A program made the position numbers and the translations under genes. Positions 22,386-32,899 of a stretch of 64,000 nucleotides of DNA are shown here, piece by piece. The stretch's first letter is position 1, and each line of letters starts with the position of its first letter. The stretch is from Xenopus tropicalis (lineage: Eukaryota; Chordata; Amphibia; Anura; Pipidae), in contig NC_030677.2 of assembly GCF_000004195.4 (NCBI RefSeq), positions 58,100,222 through 58,164,221 of the forward strand, read 5' to 3'. A model generated the notes under the pieces. The model saw only the letters and a list, made by a program, of their open reading frames with translations. It was not told the DNA's origin and did no database searches.

Positions 22386-24370
22386 TTATTTTGTTTTATT
22401 CTATTTTGCTGTGTAATGTTGTTTTGATCTGAGATTAAATCCCAGGTTGGAGTTGCCACCTGTCTACTGTGTTGTGTTACAGGTTTTTGTTTTGATATAG
22501 GCTTTCGAGATGGCGAGTCGCTAAATTTACAGTCCTTTGGAGACAATTGTGGACACTGCATTAGCGGAGAATACATAATAAAGCACTTTCCCCGCATTAT
22601 GTTCTTTAGCAAAGTCCCAAGTAATGGCACAGTTCGCAAAGAAAGGTTTTCCGAATGAATTATTTCCAATCGGTGCAGTAAATGTAACGGATTTAAATAC
22701 ATAAAGCACCCCATAGTGTTCTAGATAGTAGAAACACTTGAAAAAAGTTACATGTTGATTAGCTGCACATTTATAATGTGACAAACTACACCAGTGCAGG
22801 GTGGTACAAATCAGCATCGCACATAAAGCTACAAAATAACAGAAGACAACATATATGAAAAATACTCCAAACCCCAATTTATTTAGACTTTCAAAGAATT
22901 CTTTGAACATTTTCTCGTTCATTCTTTGATATAACCCTCTATTTTTACGCTGTCTAAAAATAATACCAAATCTGAATAAGAATATTCATTGCAAGTAGTC
23001 CAGAACTTGTTTTTTTTAATGAAAGACCATTTAACAATCCAAATAAATTATTACATTGGCGAAATGAAAAACTTCTATTAAGTAAACAACTAAATTTCAT
23101 CTTACAGGACATAAGACTAGAAATAGTCTCAGTACAGTAATACAGCAAAATATCTGTAGCAATATATATAGATGTGTGTAAAAGAAATTGAATATTTACA
23201 GCACAAATGAACTTTCTGGTGGATCCTCATATATGATAAACAATATAAATATGTACGGGACCCGGCAATCCCTATTGTGGTTAAACCTTTATATCCTCTG
23301 TTAACATAACAGGTTATGAACATGGTATATTGTAAATAAATAAAGTGTGCAACTTTCAAATCTGGATATTCCTTTGAGACTAGTCTAAAGCGTTAATTTA
23401 ATTTAGCAGGGAACACATACCCCCACATGTCTCTTTTACAAGGCGAGAGTGACAGAGTGGGGAACCCCATTAAATATGTAAGAAAGGAAACCATATGAAG
23501 AACATTCAGATGTCAGGGTCTATCCACATATAATACAGCCTGGGAGCAGTCAATATTCCTTGTCGAAAGGGGGAGGGGGGTCACTATTAATGGCAATCTA
23601 CAGATGTGACCAATGAAAAGAGCTGCTAGAAATACATCTTAACTGGTGATTGTGTACTTTTACCAAACTCGTGATTTTGTGCAATAGAAACCAGAGGTGG
23701 GAAAGTCATAACCAATAATTAACAGCATTTTGCTATTAAATATCAATACGTATCCTTAAGAGTCTTTTCCAATGCTCGGTTGCAAACATGAAATATTATA
23801 ATTAAATAAATTGAAAAAAAACAAACAAACCACAAAGGAAAATACAGCAGGGTGACTTTGCCTACACTTAGCATCACAACAGGGGACGAATATACTCAAT
23901 CACATTAAAAATATATGTATATTTATATATATATTTATATATTTATATAATTTTATCAAACAAACCAAGTAATCGCAGAAACCGATTGCAATCGTTTTAA
24001 GGGCAAAAAGGAAAAATGAGTCAATATATAGGTTTTGGAATAAGCTCAAAGTCCCCAGCATATTCTCAATTTGCTTCCCAAGTTTCCGTATTTTTCTTAA
24101 AAAATAGTTGTACTGTGCAGTGAAACCGGGGATATAATAAAAACGTCTTACTTGTGCAGTCCCGATCCGTGAGACAGAGTGGCAGGAGGGTTGGCACCAA
24201 GCGGGCACCTATACTTTATGGGCAGCAGATACTTTCTGCAGCCCAGGTGGAGTCACAGCTGTCTGGCATATAGAAATGCAGGTTTATATACATTTATAGA
24301 GATTTGGGCGATTAAAAAACATATGAAAATGTGTTTTAATTCCTTACAAAATGAGCAAAAAGTGAGCAGT
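22386..24370 (-). other. pou4f2: Probable pou4f2 3' untranslated region
   Basis: Sequence directly downstream of the stop codon on the minus strand is AU-rich. The first clear minus-strand AATAAA motifs I see are at about 22386-22402, suggesting a 3' UTR of roughly 2 kb. The cleavage site is not known, and shorter forms using variant signals are possible. Confidence 0.35.
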
Positions 24371-25306
24371 CTAAATCCCAGCAGAGTATTTCATCCTTTT
24401 CTGTTTCTGCCTCTGGTTGCAGAACCACACACGGACCACGTTCTTTTTGAGGTCCAGTTTTTCTGCGATGGCAGCGATTTTTTCTGAGGAAGGACGAGGC
24501 TGGATGGCGAAATATGCTTCCAGCGACCTCTTCTCAGGGGCTGCTATGGAGGTGCGTTTCCTTTTCTTCTCGGCTCCGTTGAAGAGCTCGGGTTTGGTGA
24601 GCTTCTCCCGGTGAGACTTCTCAGCCTCCTCCAGCCAAGCTTGCAGGATGGGTTTAAGGGCGATCATGTTGTTGTGGGAGAGGGTGAGGGACTCGAACCT
24701 GCAGATGGTACTCTGGCTCAGAGAGCCCACTCCGGGGATCTTCAGGTTGGCAAGAGCAGAGCCAACATCAGCTTGTGTCACCCCGAGCTTGATCCTTCTT
24801 TGCTTGAACCTCTCAGCAAAGGCTTCCAGGTCTCTGGGATCCGCATCAACATCACTCATGCAGCCCATGTGGGTGGGGAGCCCATGGGCATGTGCCATGC
24901 TTAGTGCTGCCTGGTGCATGGGATTCATGCTGGCCATGTGTGGGTGACCTGGGGTAGACACCACTGAGCCGTCCGGTCCTGTTATGGCCCCCAGTGTTAA
25001 TCCCGGGGTGATGTGGTCCAGCAGTTCTCCTTCCAAAGGCTGGTGGTGGTGGTGGTGATGATGGTGGTGGTGGGAGCCAGCCACCCCCGATGGATGGGAG
25101 ATGGGGACTGAAGACGAGGAGGAAGCGGAGGTGCAGGGAATGGTGTTCATGGTGTGGTAGGTAGCGTCCGGCTTGAAGGGGCTGTGGTGCGGCGTGTGGT
25201 GGTGGTGGTGGTGGTGTTGGCTCTTGCACTGAGACACTATATCCACCGCAGCCAGAGCTTCTGCCCGGGCCAGCAAACTCTCATCCAGACCTCCAAATAT
25301 ATTGCT
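24371..25306 (-). CDS. pou4f2: pou4f2 exon 2: Brn3b POU-homeodomain factor, residues 69-379
   Basis: Second and last coding exon of POU4F2 (Brn3b), a nuclear transcription factor that in vertebrates drives retinal ganglion cell and sensory neuron differentiation by binding AT-rich sites. It opens after TTTGACATTGCAG with SNIFGGLDESLLARAEAL, the POU-IV box. In order follow a His run (residues about 99-105), a 10-His run (147-156), the POU-specific domain (about 222-297, opening DPRDLEAFAERF), a basic linker, the homeodomain (about 315-374) with the recognition-helix motif WFCNQRQ (362-368, Asn 365), and the C-terminus KRMKYSAGI. The stop is TAG at 24371. The match to POU4F2 rather than POU4F1 or POU4F3 rests on the exon 1 start and the DVDADPRD segment. 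The slightly shorter length than the roughly 410-residue mammalian protein reflects missing glycine and histidine repeats. Confidence 0.96.
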   Translation of the reverse strand, partial: SNIFGGLDESLLARAEALAAVDIVSQCKSQHHHHHHHTPHHSPFKPDATYHTMNTIPCTSASSSSSVPISHPSGVAGSHHHHHHHHHHQPLEGELLDHITPGLTLGAITGPDGSVVSTPGHPHMASMNPMHQAALSMAHAHGLPTHMGCMSDVDADPRDLEAFAERFKQRRIKLGVTQADVGSALANLKIPGVGSLSQSTICRFESLTLSHNNMIALKPILQAWLEEAEKSHREKLTKPELFNGAEKKRKRTSIAAPEKRSLEAYFAIQPRPSSEKIAAIAEKLDLKKNVVRVWFCNQRQKQKRMKYSAGI

Positions 25307-25646
25307 CTGCAATGTCAAATAGAAAGCACACATTACTGTCTGCTGGGAATTCACCGATTAAAACTTTTCTGGAATGCTAAAAAAAAACCCCTCTCCAGCT
25401 ACAGAGAGAGAACACACGCCTAGGCACACACACTACACAAGGTACATGCAATATCCCAGGTCATAAAAATTAATATGAAAGGCAAGACCGGCTGAATACA
25501 TAAGTTGAGGCAAAAGAGAGAGAGGGAAGAAGGGGGGAAAGACTGGATGTGTCGGGTGATTTGCTGTACAGACATGAAAAAAACATCAAGCAGATAAAGG
25601 GGCTGTCAGGATGTGCCTCAGAGCGGTGATTATGCACAGTACGTAC
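25307..25646 (-). other. pou4f2: pou4f2 intron (340 bp)
   Basis: On the minus strand the intron begins GTACGT directly after codon CCG and ends TTGCAG directly before AGC. It lies between codons (phase 0). Reading through the donor would give an unrelated 59-residue tail. The single intron after CLPTPP matches the known POU4F2 structure. Confidence 0.92.
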
Positions 25647-25850
25647 CGGTGGGGTTGGGAGACAGGCTCTTCTCATCGCCTCCGAGCTGCTGCCATTGCC
25701 TCCCCCGGCCCTGCTGATACTGGGGGAGCTGGTGGCCGAGGATGAGGAGTGAGGGGAGGAAGAGTGCAGCGCTGAGTACTTGGCCTCGTCCTGCATGCTG
25801 CTGTGAGCCATGCCGAAGGGCTGCTTGCTGCTCAGGGACATCATCATCAT
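25647..25850 (-). CDS. pou4f2: pou4f2 exon 1: residues 1-68
   Basis: First coding exon, 204 bp or exactly 68 codons. It starts MMMMSLSSKQ, the characteristic four-methionine start of POU4F2, continues KYSALHSSSPHSS, carries a Ser/Gly-rich stretch (residues about 31-56) that is much shorter than the mammalian one, and ends EAMRRACLPTPP at the donor GTACGT. The first ATG of the run, at 25850, is taken as start because it has G at -3 and reproduces the family start. Joined in phase to exon 2 it gives a 379-residue protein. Confidence 0.95.
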
Positions 25851-26500
25851 GACTGCCGCTAATGGGGAGAGATAGGGGGCACTGAGTGCCTGAGACCCCC
25901 CAGATTAGAGGAGCAGCCGGGAAGGAAGGATGGCACACACTCCTCCTGATTCTTCAAATGTGCCGCGGTTTGGAGCTGTGGGCTGCCTCCTGCCTGTCTC
26001 TCCCTCTCCTGCCAAGGAGCCAGGTTTTGTGTGTGTGTCCCTGTGAGAAGCGCTGCTCTGCCTCTCCTCCTCCTCCTCCTCTCCCCTGAGAGTAAATCCA
26101 GATCCTCTAATATTTCCCCTTCTCTGCCACTCTTACTCCTCCCATCCACTGTCCCACTCTCTCCTTATGTTAATCTTTCATAGCATTAGCCACTTGCTAG
26201 TGGCCAGTGTGCTGCTGGCAGTGAGGAGCTAGCTTTGGGCAGCAGCCTGGCACCCTTCTCTCTGTAGGTCTCTCATCCGGGCCAACTCTCTGGCATCCCC
26301 GCAGCCTCACACTGACACCGGCATCCTGTGCAACGTGTCTTTTGTTTGCATCTCCTGCTCCTGGAACCTATTGGGGAGCCCCCTCTGTACCCCCAGCTCT
26401 GCCCTTAGCTTGCCCGTCCTTCTGCCAGCTGCCAGCTGCTGCTCTTTGCTTCGGCTGCTCACCTTGGCCTGGCAGGTAGTAGTGTGTGAATAGAGGAGGC
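25851..26500 (-). promoter_or_regulatory. pou4f2: pou4f2 5' UTR and promoter region
   Basis: The 650 bp upstream of the start codon are purine-rich on the coding strand (a GGAGGAGGAGG tract near 26065-26085) and lack a clear TATA box. An octamer-like ATGCAAAC on the minus strand (26344-26351) and a nearby CCCCAATAGG could serve POU-factor autoregulation and a CCAAT-type input. Brn3 autoregulation is known in the family; its use here is inference. The transcription start is not identified. Confidence 0.5.
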
Positions 26501-28464
26501 ATCAATGTGGGTGGGAGGCACACTCTGTCTGGCTTTGCCCTGTGTTATCAGCTCGTCTGTGATTGGCTGTTTGTCATTGATTGTATTTGTGTGTGTGTGT
26601 TTATGATAAAGGGAGAATGCTTTTCCTTTCACTGTTTGCTTGTTGCTGTCTGGGAATGAATGTGTAATTTCCCCATTCCATAAACCCATCTAGAGACCAG
26701 AATAGAGTTCCCACAGAACGTAATCCCAGTCACTGTCACTCCATACCAGCCAGGGTCTCTTGTGCTGCTCTTTACTCTCACACCCCAATTGTGTTTACTC
26801 GCCCAGTCCTTGTTCTGTAGCCCAGGTGAGAGGAGCTCATTGCAATATCCGTATGGCACTAATATTTCCCTATGCCCGTACTAGATTGACACAATACCCC
26901 TGAAGACAAGGAATATAAAGTACAATATAAAGTACATTCTATAGTTATATACTTTAGTTTAGTTACAGGTAACGGGTCGGTGTCAGACACATAGAAACGA
27001 AATTTAACTTGACTGATAGAGGATTCACTTTGTTTGTGTAAGAAGTTTCCCTATAATAAATATATGGGTCAACAGGGTGCAGAAAGCAGCAGCAGGCTTG
27101 CCACTGGCAGGTCCTTTCCATTCTTTATATAAACCTATACCCTGTGGTCACCCAGTGAGCTGCTATTTATAGGTGTAGTGATGCAAAGCCCCAGAGGCTG
27201 ACCTGAAATCATGGACAGAACAAGCAGTTTGCCTGACTGCAATAGGAATTGCAAGACTCCCTATACACCAAAAACAATAGAGCCACATGATTGCGCCAAA
27301 ATAGGTTTAAACATTTCCTAAAGGTTTAATTGGAGCGTAATATGAACAGTGTCCTCATTCACACTGAGAGGATCCCTCACCCAGGAGTAGAATGCATCTC
27401 TGCCGGAGGGCCCCCCTGTCCTACCCAGGTAAGTGCACAATGTGGTTCCAGATAGGGCAAGAGCATGGGAATCTCACACTGAACCCGAACAAACGAAGGG
27501 GCTTTTTTTTTTTTTTTTCTAGGAAAACCCCCCAAATTGCTCTGTGCAGATTGTACAGTCACCATCTCCCAGAAATGAAATAAATCAAAGTTAAAGCTTG
27601 AGGATCATTTAATTATGGCAGGAGGAGCGCTGTGTACCAAGTAAAACAACATCTCTAAGCAAATTATGGCCGGGCCAGGAAGGAATGATTAGATTGAAAT
27701 TTCATTTAGACTGGGGAGACACGGCACTCCAATATGTAATGTGTTAGGGCTCATCTGATTTGTGGCCTTAATTCGCCTTGACGAATTTATTAGTTTTCAT
27801 AATGGTGGAAGGATGGAGAGGCTGTATAGCTAATGTAGTGTATGTCACTGGTGAGAGGCTCAAGTCTATAGAAATCTTTTATTAATGACAGCAAGCCTGG
27901 TGTATAATGTGAGCTGAGCACACCCCTCTGTGCACATTAACAGCCCTCTTAATTAGCCCTCTGTGTCAGCCAGAATGGCTGCAACTTTACATTATGTTGT
28001 AATTAACAAGGTTTGGACAATTTGTCTGTTCTACAAAAGACATGTGCTGCTGGAATCCTGCTCTTACTACCGTGTCGCAGCTATCAGCAGGACGCTGCAA
28101 TAGAGTCTCTAACTAGCTGGGTGCTGCCACAGAGCTTGCTTCAGTAATGCAATTAAGTGGAGTGGAATTAAATCTAATTTTAAGATTCTTTTTACTTAAA
28201 AATGTTGGAAAACTGTGCTTATCTGAAATAAGTCTAATGTATTAAATCACTGCTCTGGGGCGACGTTTAATAAGAAAGTATCATTCACTAGTATTGAACG
28301 ATTTTAGGTGACAATCACTCTATCACTTTTCTCCAAAACTGGAAACGTTTCGTATCATATCTTCCAAGTACTGTACTTTAGCAAAAATGTCCTCATTCTC
28401 CTAACCTTGGCGGTAATGTATCTAATGATAATTTATCTATTAAATATGCAAACATTACTTTTTC
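26501..28464. other. Intergenic upstream of pou4f2
   Basis: Mostly unique, with a T15-16 run near 27506. The part at 27590-28040 resembles a conserved enhancer and is listed separately. No gene is supported. Confidence 0.5.
27590..28040. promoter_or_regulatory. Candidate enhancer upstream of pou4f2
   Basis: Repeat-free and dense in homeodomain cores (CATTTAATTATGG, GGCCTTAATTCG, TCTTAATTAGCCC, TTGTAATTAACAAGG), with AATGATTAGATTG. It lies about 1.7-2.2 kb upstream of the pou4f2 start. Conservation is not tested. Confidence 0.3.
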
Positions 28465-28559
28465 ACTCTCGCTCTTTATCTATCATCTATCTATCTATCT
28501 ATCATCTATCTATCATCTATCTATCTATCATCAATCTAGCTATCTCTCTCTCATCATCA

Positions 28560-28590
<31 letters not shown>

Positions 28591-28642
28591 ATCAATCTAT
28601 CTATCATCAATCTATCTATCTATCTCTCTCTCATCATCTATC

Positions 28643-28681
<39 letters not shown>

Positions 28682-28799
28682 ATCATCTGTCTATCTATAT
28701 CTATCTGTCATTCCATCTATATACCTTTATACCCTGTTTATAATTTATCAGTATCTATCTTTAAATAGTATCAGTATCTAGCTTTAATTACTATCTATC

Positions 28800-28837
<38 letters not shown>

Positions 28838-28850
28838 ATCTATCATCTCT
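28465..28850. repeat. (ATCT)n compound microsatellite
   Basis: About 390 bp of ATCT/TATC units with interspersed ATCATC and CTCTCTC blocks, broken near 28690-28795. It creates a 157-codon Ile/Leu/Ser/Tyr open frame with no protein meaning. Confidence 0.92.
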
Positions 28851-30846
28851 TCCCACAGGTGTATTTCTAGATATATATTTGTGTGCGTGTATGGGGCAGA
28901 CATGGAAGCTAATAAATGCTGAGCAAACCTGTGTTCATATGAATTTCTGCATCTTACCCAAGTCACATTAGATGACACCAGTTAAGACTAATAATACCAG
29001 TGTTTATCTCTTTGGAATGTTTCATGTAAATCGTTCGAGTCGAATAGATTTCTTCCAATGTATATAAATTAATAAATATATATGATTATGAAGCCAAAAG
29101 ACTTGCATTGTGCGGCATGGGGAGAACTAAGGATCGCACCCAGTCAATTTACATTAATCCTGATCTTAATAGCAACTGACAAGTGATCTCCAAAATGCTA
29201 AACACTTGTCACTGTTCTGTGAGGTAAATAAGGGATTATAATAAATTCATGAAATTATAAAAACTCTGCTGAAATAATTGGCTGAACTTTTACTTGGGCT
29301 GAAATGACGAATTAAAGAGGGTAGTTTTAGTTGTCAAAAATGCAGTTTGGAAACAGTTAAAGGCAAATGTCTAATTATCCCAAACAGGGTGTTTAATAAG
29401 TAATACCCACAGAGTGTCTGTTTAGGGCTACGCATTCTTACTCTTTCACATTAACAAATATTCATTAAAAGACACCAGTTAACCAGAAATGAAACTCTGT
29501 GCCCAGGATGTGGCTGAGGATCTGGCTAAATTGTCGCTCCTGTAGTCACAGTAGAACTGAGAGCTACTGCATCTCTACATACATGAGCGAAAGGTTAATA
29601 ATCACAGCTGTGTGCTGTCCCCAGGCTCTCTGGGCTGCTATGCGCCTGCGGGAGCGCCATATCGCACTGTGCTTGATGTGATATTAGCGACAATGCGCAC
29701 TAGTATAGGCAACAAGAAATGTGTCTCAGTAGCACTGTCACAGAGATCGAATCGAACCGACCGAATCTTGCAGTTTGGTGGGCGGGTCGGTTAAGTTAAG
29801 GTAAGATCTCACACAGTGATAATAATTAGTTTATATTTGGTCCATCACATGAAACTGAGTGAGTTATAGCAGGGAGCAGAGTTGAAATCAGCGTTATGGG
29901 CTGAATAGGCTTAGAATAACTTCTTTCCAGCGGGGGGATGTGAGGTTTAACCTGCAGAATATCTTGGGGCAAAGGTCGATCTTAGATAGGTTTGGAGTTT
30001 GAGTGGTGAACTGTAGTAAAGAGTAACTGGGAAAAGACACAGGGAGGGGAGATTTAATAAGAAATATTAGGTTGAGGGAAAACTGGGCTCATGATGGTGC
30101 TTATTGAAAGTGCACATTAGTCTTATAAAATCACTTATGTAACACAGGTCTCTTAGGTCCTCTAACTGTCTGTGCAAGCTGGAGGCTATACCTGGTATCC
30201 CCCTCTAGACCAGAAAAATGGTTCTGTCTTACAGTATCTGAGCACCTGTGTCCAATTTAAAAGTTAGTTAAATTGAGATGTGGGGTAATAAACACTTACT
30301 TGGTGTCCTAGGTGTTTCTGCAACTACAAACTATATATGTATATATATATATATATATATGTGTTTATTTTTAATGATCGTAGCCTTGTTATGAACTAAA
30401 GGGGCCTGCCAAAGGCTCAAAGGGGTCTGGAACTGAAAAAAACACTGGTCTCTATGTATATTTATTAATTCTTCAGTTAATTCACTAATCACTGGCTTAT
30501 GATATCATTAAAACAGAGGCCCTTCTGAGGCAGAGGCATAACAGAGACAAAGGTCACAGAAACAGTTGGTTTACTTGTCTGTCAATGTATTTATTTATTA
30601 GATTTAATCAAAATAAATCTTTTACTTAGAAGTTCTAGAAAACATGCCAGTAGGGTATGAGCCCTTGGAAACAAAAATGAAAATATAACCGTATTTTTGC
30701 TAAGGTCTGATATGCAAGAGAATCAATCTGGCCATCTACATATGAACGAGAGTAGCAGGTGAATTTTATTATGAACTATATGAAGCATATTACTTTTATA
30801 TATAGATATAGATATCTTGGCACCAATGAATTAGATTATTGATTTT
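28851..30846. other. Intergenic with (TA)n tract
   Basis: A short TA repeat lies at about 30337-30362. A paired E-box block at 29170-29215 is listed separately. Nothing else was recognised. Confidence 0.45.
29140..29290. promoter_or_regulatory. Candidate proneural/OTX-type enhancer of pou4f2
   Basis: Two inverted E-boxes, CAAGTG (29180-29185) and CACTTG (29203-29208), sit inside a near-palindrome GACAAGTG...CACTTGTC. An OTX-like TTAATCC lies about 25 bp away, with several AATTA and TAAT cores. It is about 3.3 kb upstream of pou4f2, whose known regulator in retina is the bHLH factor Atoh7. Function here is inference. Confidence 0.3.
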
Positions 30847-31052
30847 TAAGGGTGAAGACACACAGAGCTACTTAGTAGCAGCTACTTGTCACAGCTACTA
30901 AATGCCAGAAAATACCCTGCCATAGAGAATACTTAGAATTGCTTCTGCTAAAACACACGTAGAGACAGTTATTAGTAAATCATCAGCATTGTCTATTTTT
31001 GTAGCCGTGACAAGTCGCTGCTACTAGTAGCTCTGTGTGTCTTCACCCTAAG
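30847..31052. repeat. Palindromic TAA-flanked MITE (Harbinger-like)
   Basis: TAA-GGGTGAAGACACACAG and its inverted end CTGTGTGTCTTCACCC-TAA. The internal arms AGCTACT and CAGCTACT with GTAGC also pair. Confidence 0.8.
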
Positions 31053-31393
31053 GGTCTCAGAATTAGTGAGCTTGTCAAGTAGTACCTCACCTTAATGCTT
31101 AGTATGCTCCTGAGAGCAACATAGGCAGGTAAGGAAGAACTGAAGGAGAACAAAGAGAAGGAAATATGAGAATAAAAAAAGGCATTAAACTAGAATGAAC
31201 AGAAGATAAGAGACAGAAGAAAAGGGGAGCCCAAATTAGTGAATAGAAAAGGGGCAACCTGAAAGCACATCTGGGATAGATATGGCGTGAATGCATATTT
31301 GCTGCCCTAGATCACCATGTCTGGAGTAAGATCTAAAAAAGAAATCAGAATTTCACATACACCGGAGAGACCTTTTATAATATGCCAGTCTAT
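31053..31393. other. Intergenic, nothing recognised
   Basis: Purine-rich unique sequence with no gene. Confidence 0.4.
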
Positions 31394-31560
31394 GGCTTGT
31401 AGATTGTAATCTCTTTGGGCAGGGCTCTCCACCTCTTGTATCGGTTATTGATTGCTTTATATGTTACTTTGTATGTCCAATGTATGAAACCCACTTATTG
31501 TACAGCGCTGCGGAATATGTTGGCACTTTATAAATAAATGTTAGTAATAATAATAATGGC
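31394..31560 (+). repeat. SINE or LINE 3'-tail copy with ATA-type tail
   Basis: TAGATTGTAATCTCTTTGGGCAG through GCGCTGCGGAATATGTTGGC, ending in TAATAATAATAATGG. It is nearly identical, inverted, to 60337-60513. The AATAT-GTTGGC-CTTTATAAATAAA end is characteristic of a widespread frog short retroelement, perhaps CR1/L2-mobilised. Confidence 0.65.
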
Positions 31561-32129
31561 AGTTTACAACATGCCTTTAAGCATTTGCCAGTGTCCACCT
31601 TGCCATTTTGGGTTTGTAGATAACCCTTGAAGCCCACCCTGAAAGCCAATAAAGGTGATTATTTACTTGTTGCCCAAAACATTTGAAATATAGCAAGCTA
31701 ACAGATACAAGTCCAACAGTTATCTGTATTTGTTATGAAGTAAGGGGACCGATTACATGTTGGTCCTTTGTTGGACCATAAATAGGGCTTAAAGGGTTTG
31801 GTGTTGGAATAAAGAGTAGGACAAAAGGAGAGAAGAGAAAGTTGTCAAGAACTGAAATGGAGGGGAAGGCCAGCAATACAAAAAGGAAGATACATTGGGG
31901 AATGTAAATCAAAATACAAAACAGATACAAAAGTATCAGAAAGGAAAGGATTAAAAATCACACAAAGGCAAAAAAGAGCGGAGCAAGGGAAGATGCACCC
32001 TATGTTTAATGTTTACTAGATAATCCACAAACCCCAGTCCAGACCACACACAGTAATATTTGCTTGTTCAGTGAAGTCAGCAAAAGAGCATATCTCTCCC
32101 CCAAAATGCCCACCTTGGGTGGGCGATAT
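31561..32129. other. Intergenic, nothing recognised
   Basis: Purine-rich on the plus strand; no gene or repeat recognised. Confidence 0.4.
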
Positions 32130-32395
32130 CATGCTAATGCGATCATTTGGCCCTAGGGCCAAACAACCACATTACAATGAAGGGGATACCAAAAGCTGGA
32201 TCCAGAACAGCATTAATGTGCCCATGTGGTCCTCGATCTGACAGAAAAATCAAGCCCGCCTAATCAAGATCTGGCTGTTTTTGGCCAGGTTAGTGAGGCC
32301 TGTCGAACGGCTCCTTACACAGGCAGATAAGCTGTTGAATCGGCCGGAAGGACCTGAATTGGCAGCTTAAATCTACCCATGTATGGCCACCTTTA
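32130..32395. repeat. Harbinger-like MITE
   Basis: It ends CCATGTATGGCCACCTTTA, the same terminus as the element ending at 57100, and contains AATCGGCCGGAAGG and TTGGCAGCTTAAAT. The left end is unclear. Confidence 0.55.
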
Positions 32396-32629
32396 CTGAT
32401 ACCAGTCAATTAGATGGGTTAGTTTTCTCACTTCTGTGACTTCTTTTGAGTTCAGCAGGCTTATTCACCCCTACAGACACAAATTAGCTAACACATTGAA
32501 AAGCACAGCAACCATTAAAACATTTACTGTCCTTACTGTGACTCTACTAGACTGATCAAAGCAAATTAATCTTGGTATAGATTACTGCAATTGTGCAACA
32601 TGTGTCTGGATAATAGAGGTCTCCAACCA

Positions 32630-32891
32630 CAGTGTTGGACTATGGCCCACCAGGATACCAGGAAAACCCAGGTGACAGTGGGCCCCCTTCTCACCCAACT
32701 ATGTATGCCTTTTCTTTATCGTTCATTGTTTATGTAGAACAAGAAATTGGGAGAAGGCTAGGTGATAACAGGTAAAGAGAACTAGTAGAATAAGGAATTT
32801 AAGTAAGGAAAAAAGAAAAAATATGTGGAAAGTGGGCCTATGGCCCACCTATGGTTTTCTGGTGAGCCCCTGGCATCCCAGTTCGACATTC
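32630..32891. mobile_element. hAT-type MITE, 262 bp
   Basis: It starts CAGTGTTGGACTATGGCCC and ends with the partly decayed inverted sequence GGCATCCCAGTTCGACATTC. An exact 8-bp duplication TCCAACCA flanks it (32622-32629 and 32892-32899). No coding capacity. Confidence 0.78.
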
Positions 32892-32899
32892 TCCAACCA

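Noticed and set aside
25154..25423. Val-rich plus-strand frame antisense to pou4f2
   Set aside because: It is the reverse reading of the CAC/CAT histidine codons of pou4f2.
28308..28781. 157-codon open frame rich in Ile, Leu, Ser and Tyr
   Set aside because: It is produced by the ATCT microsatellite.
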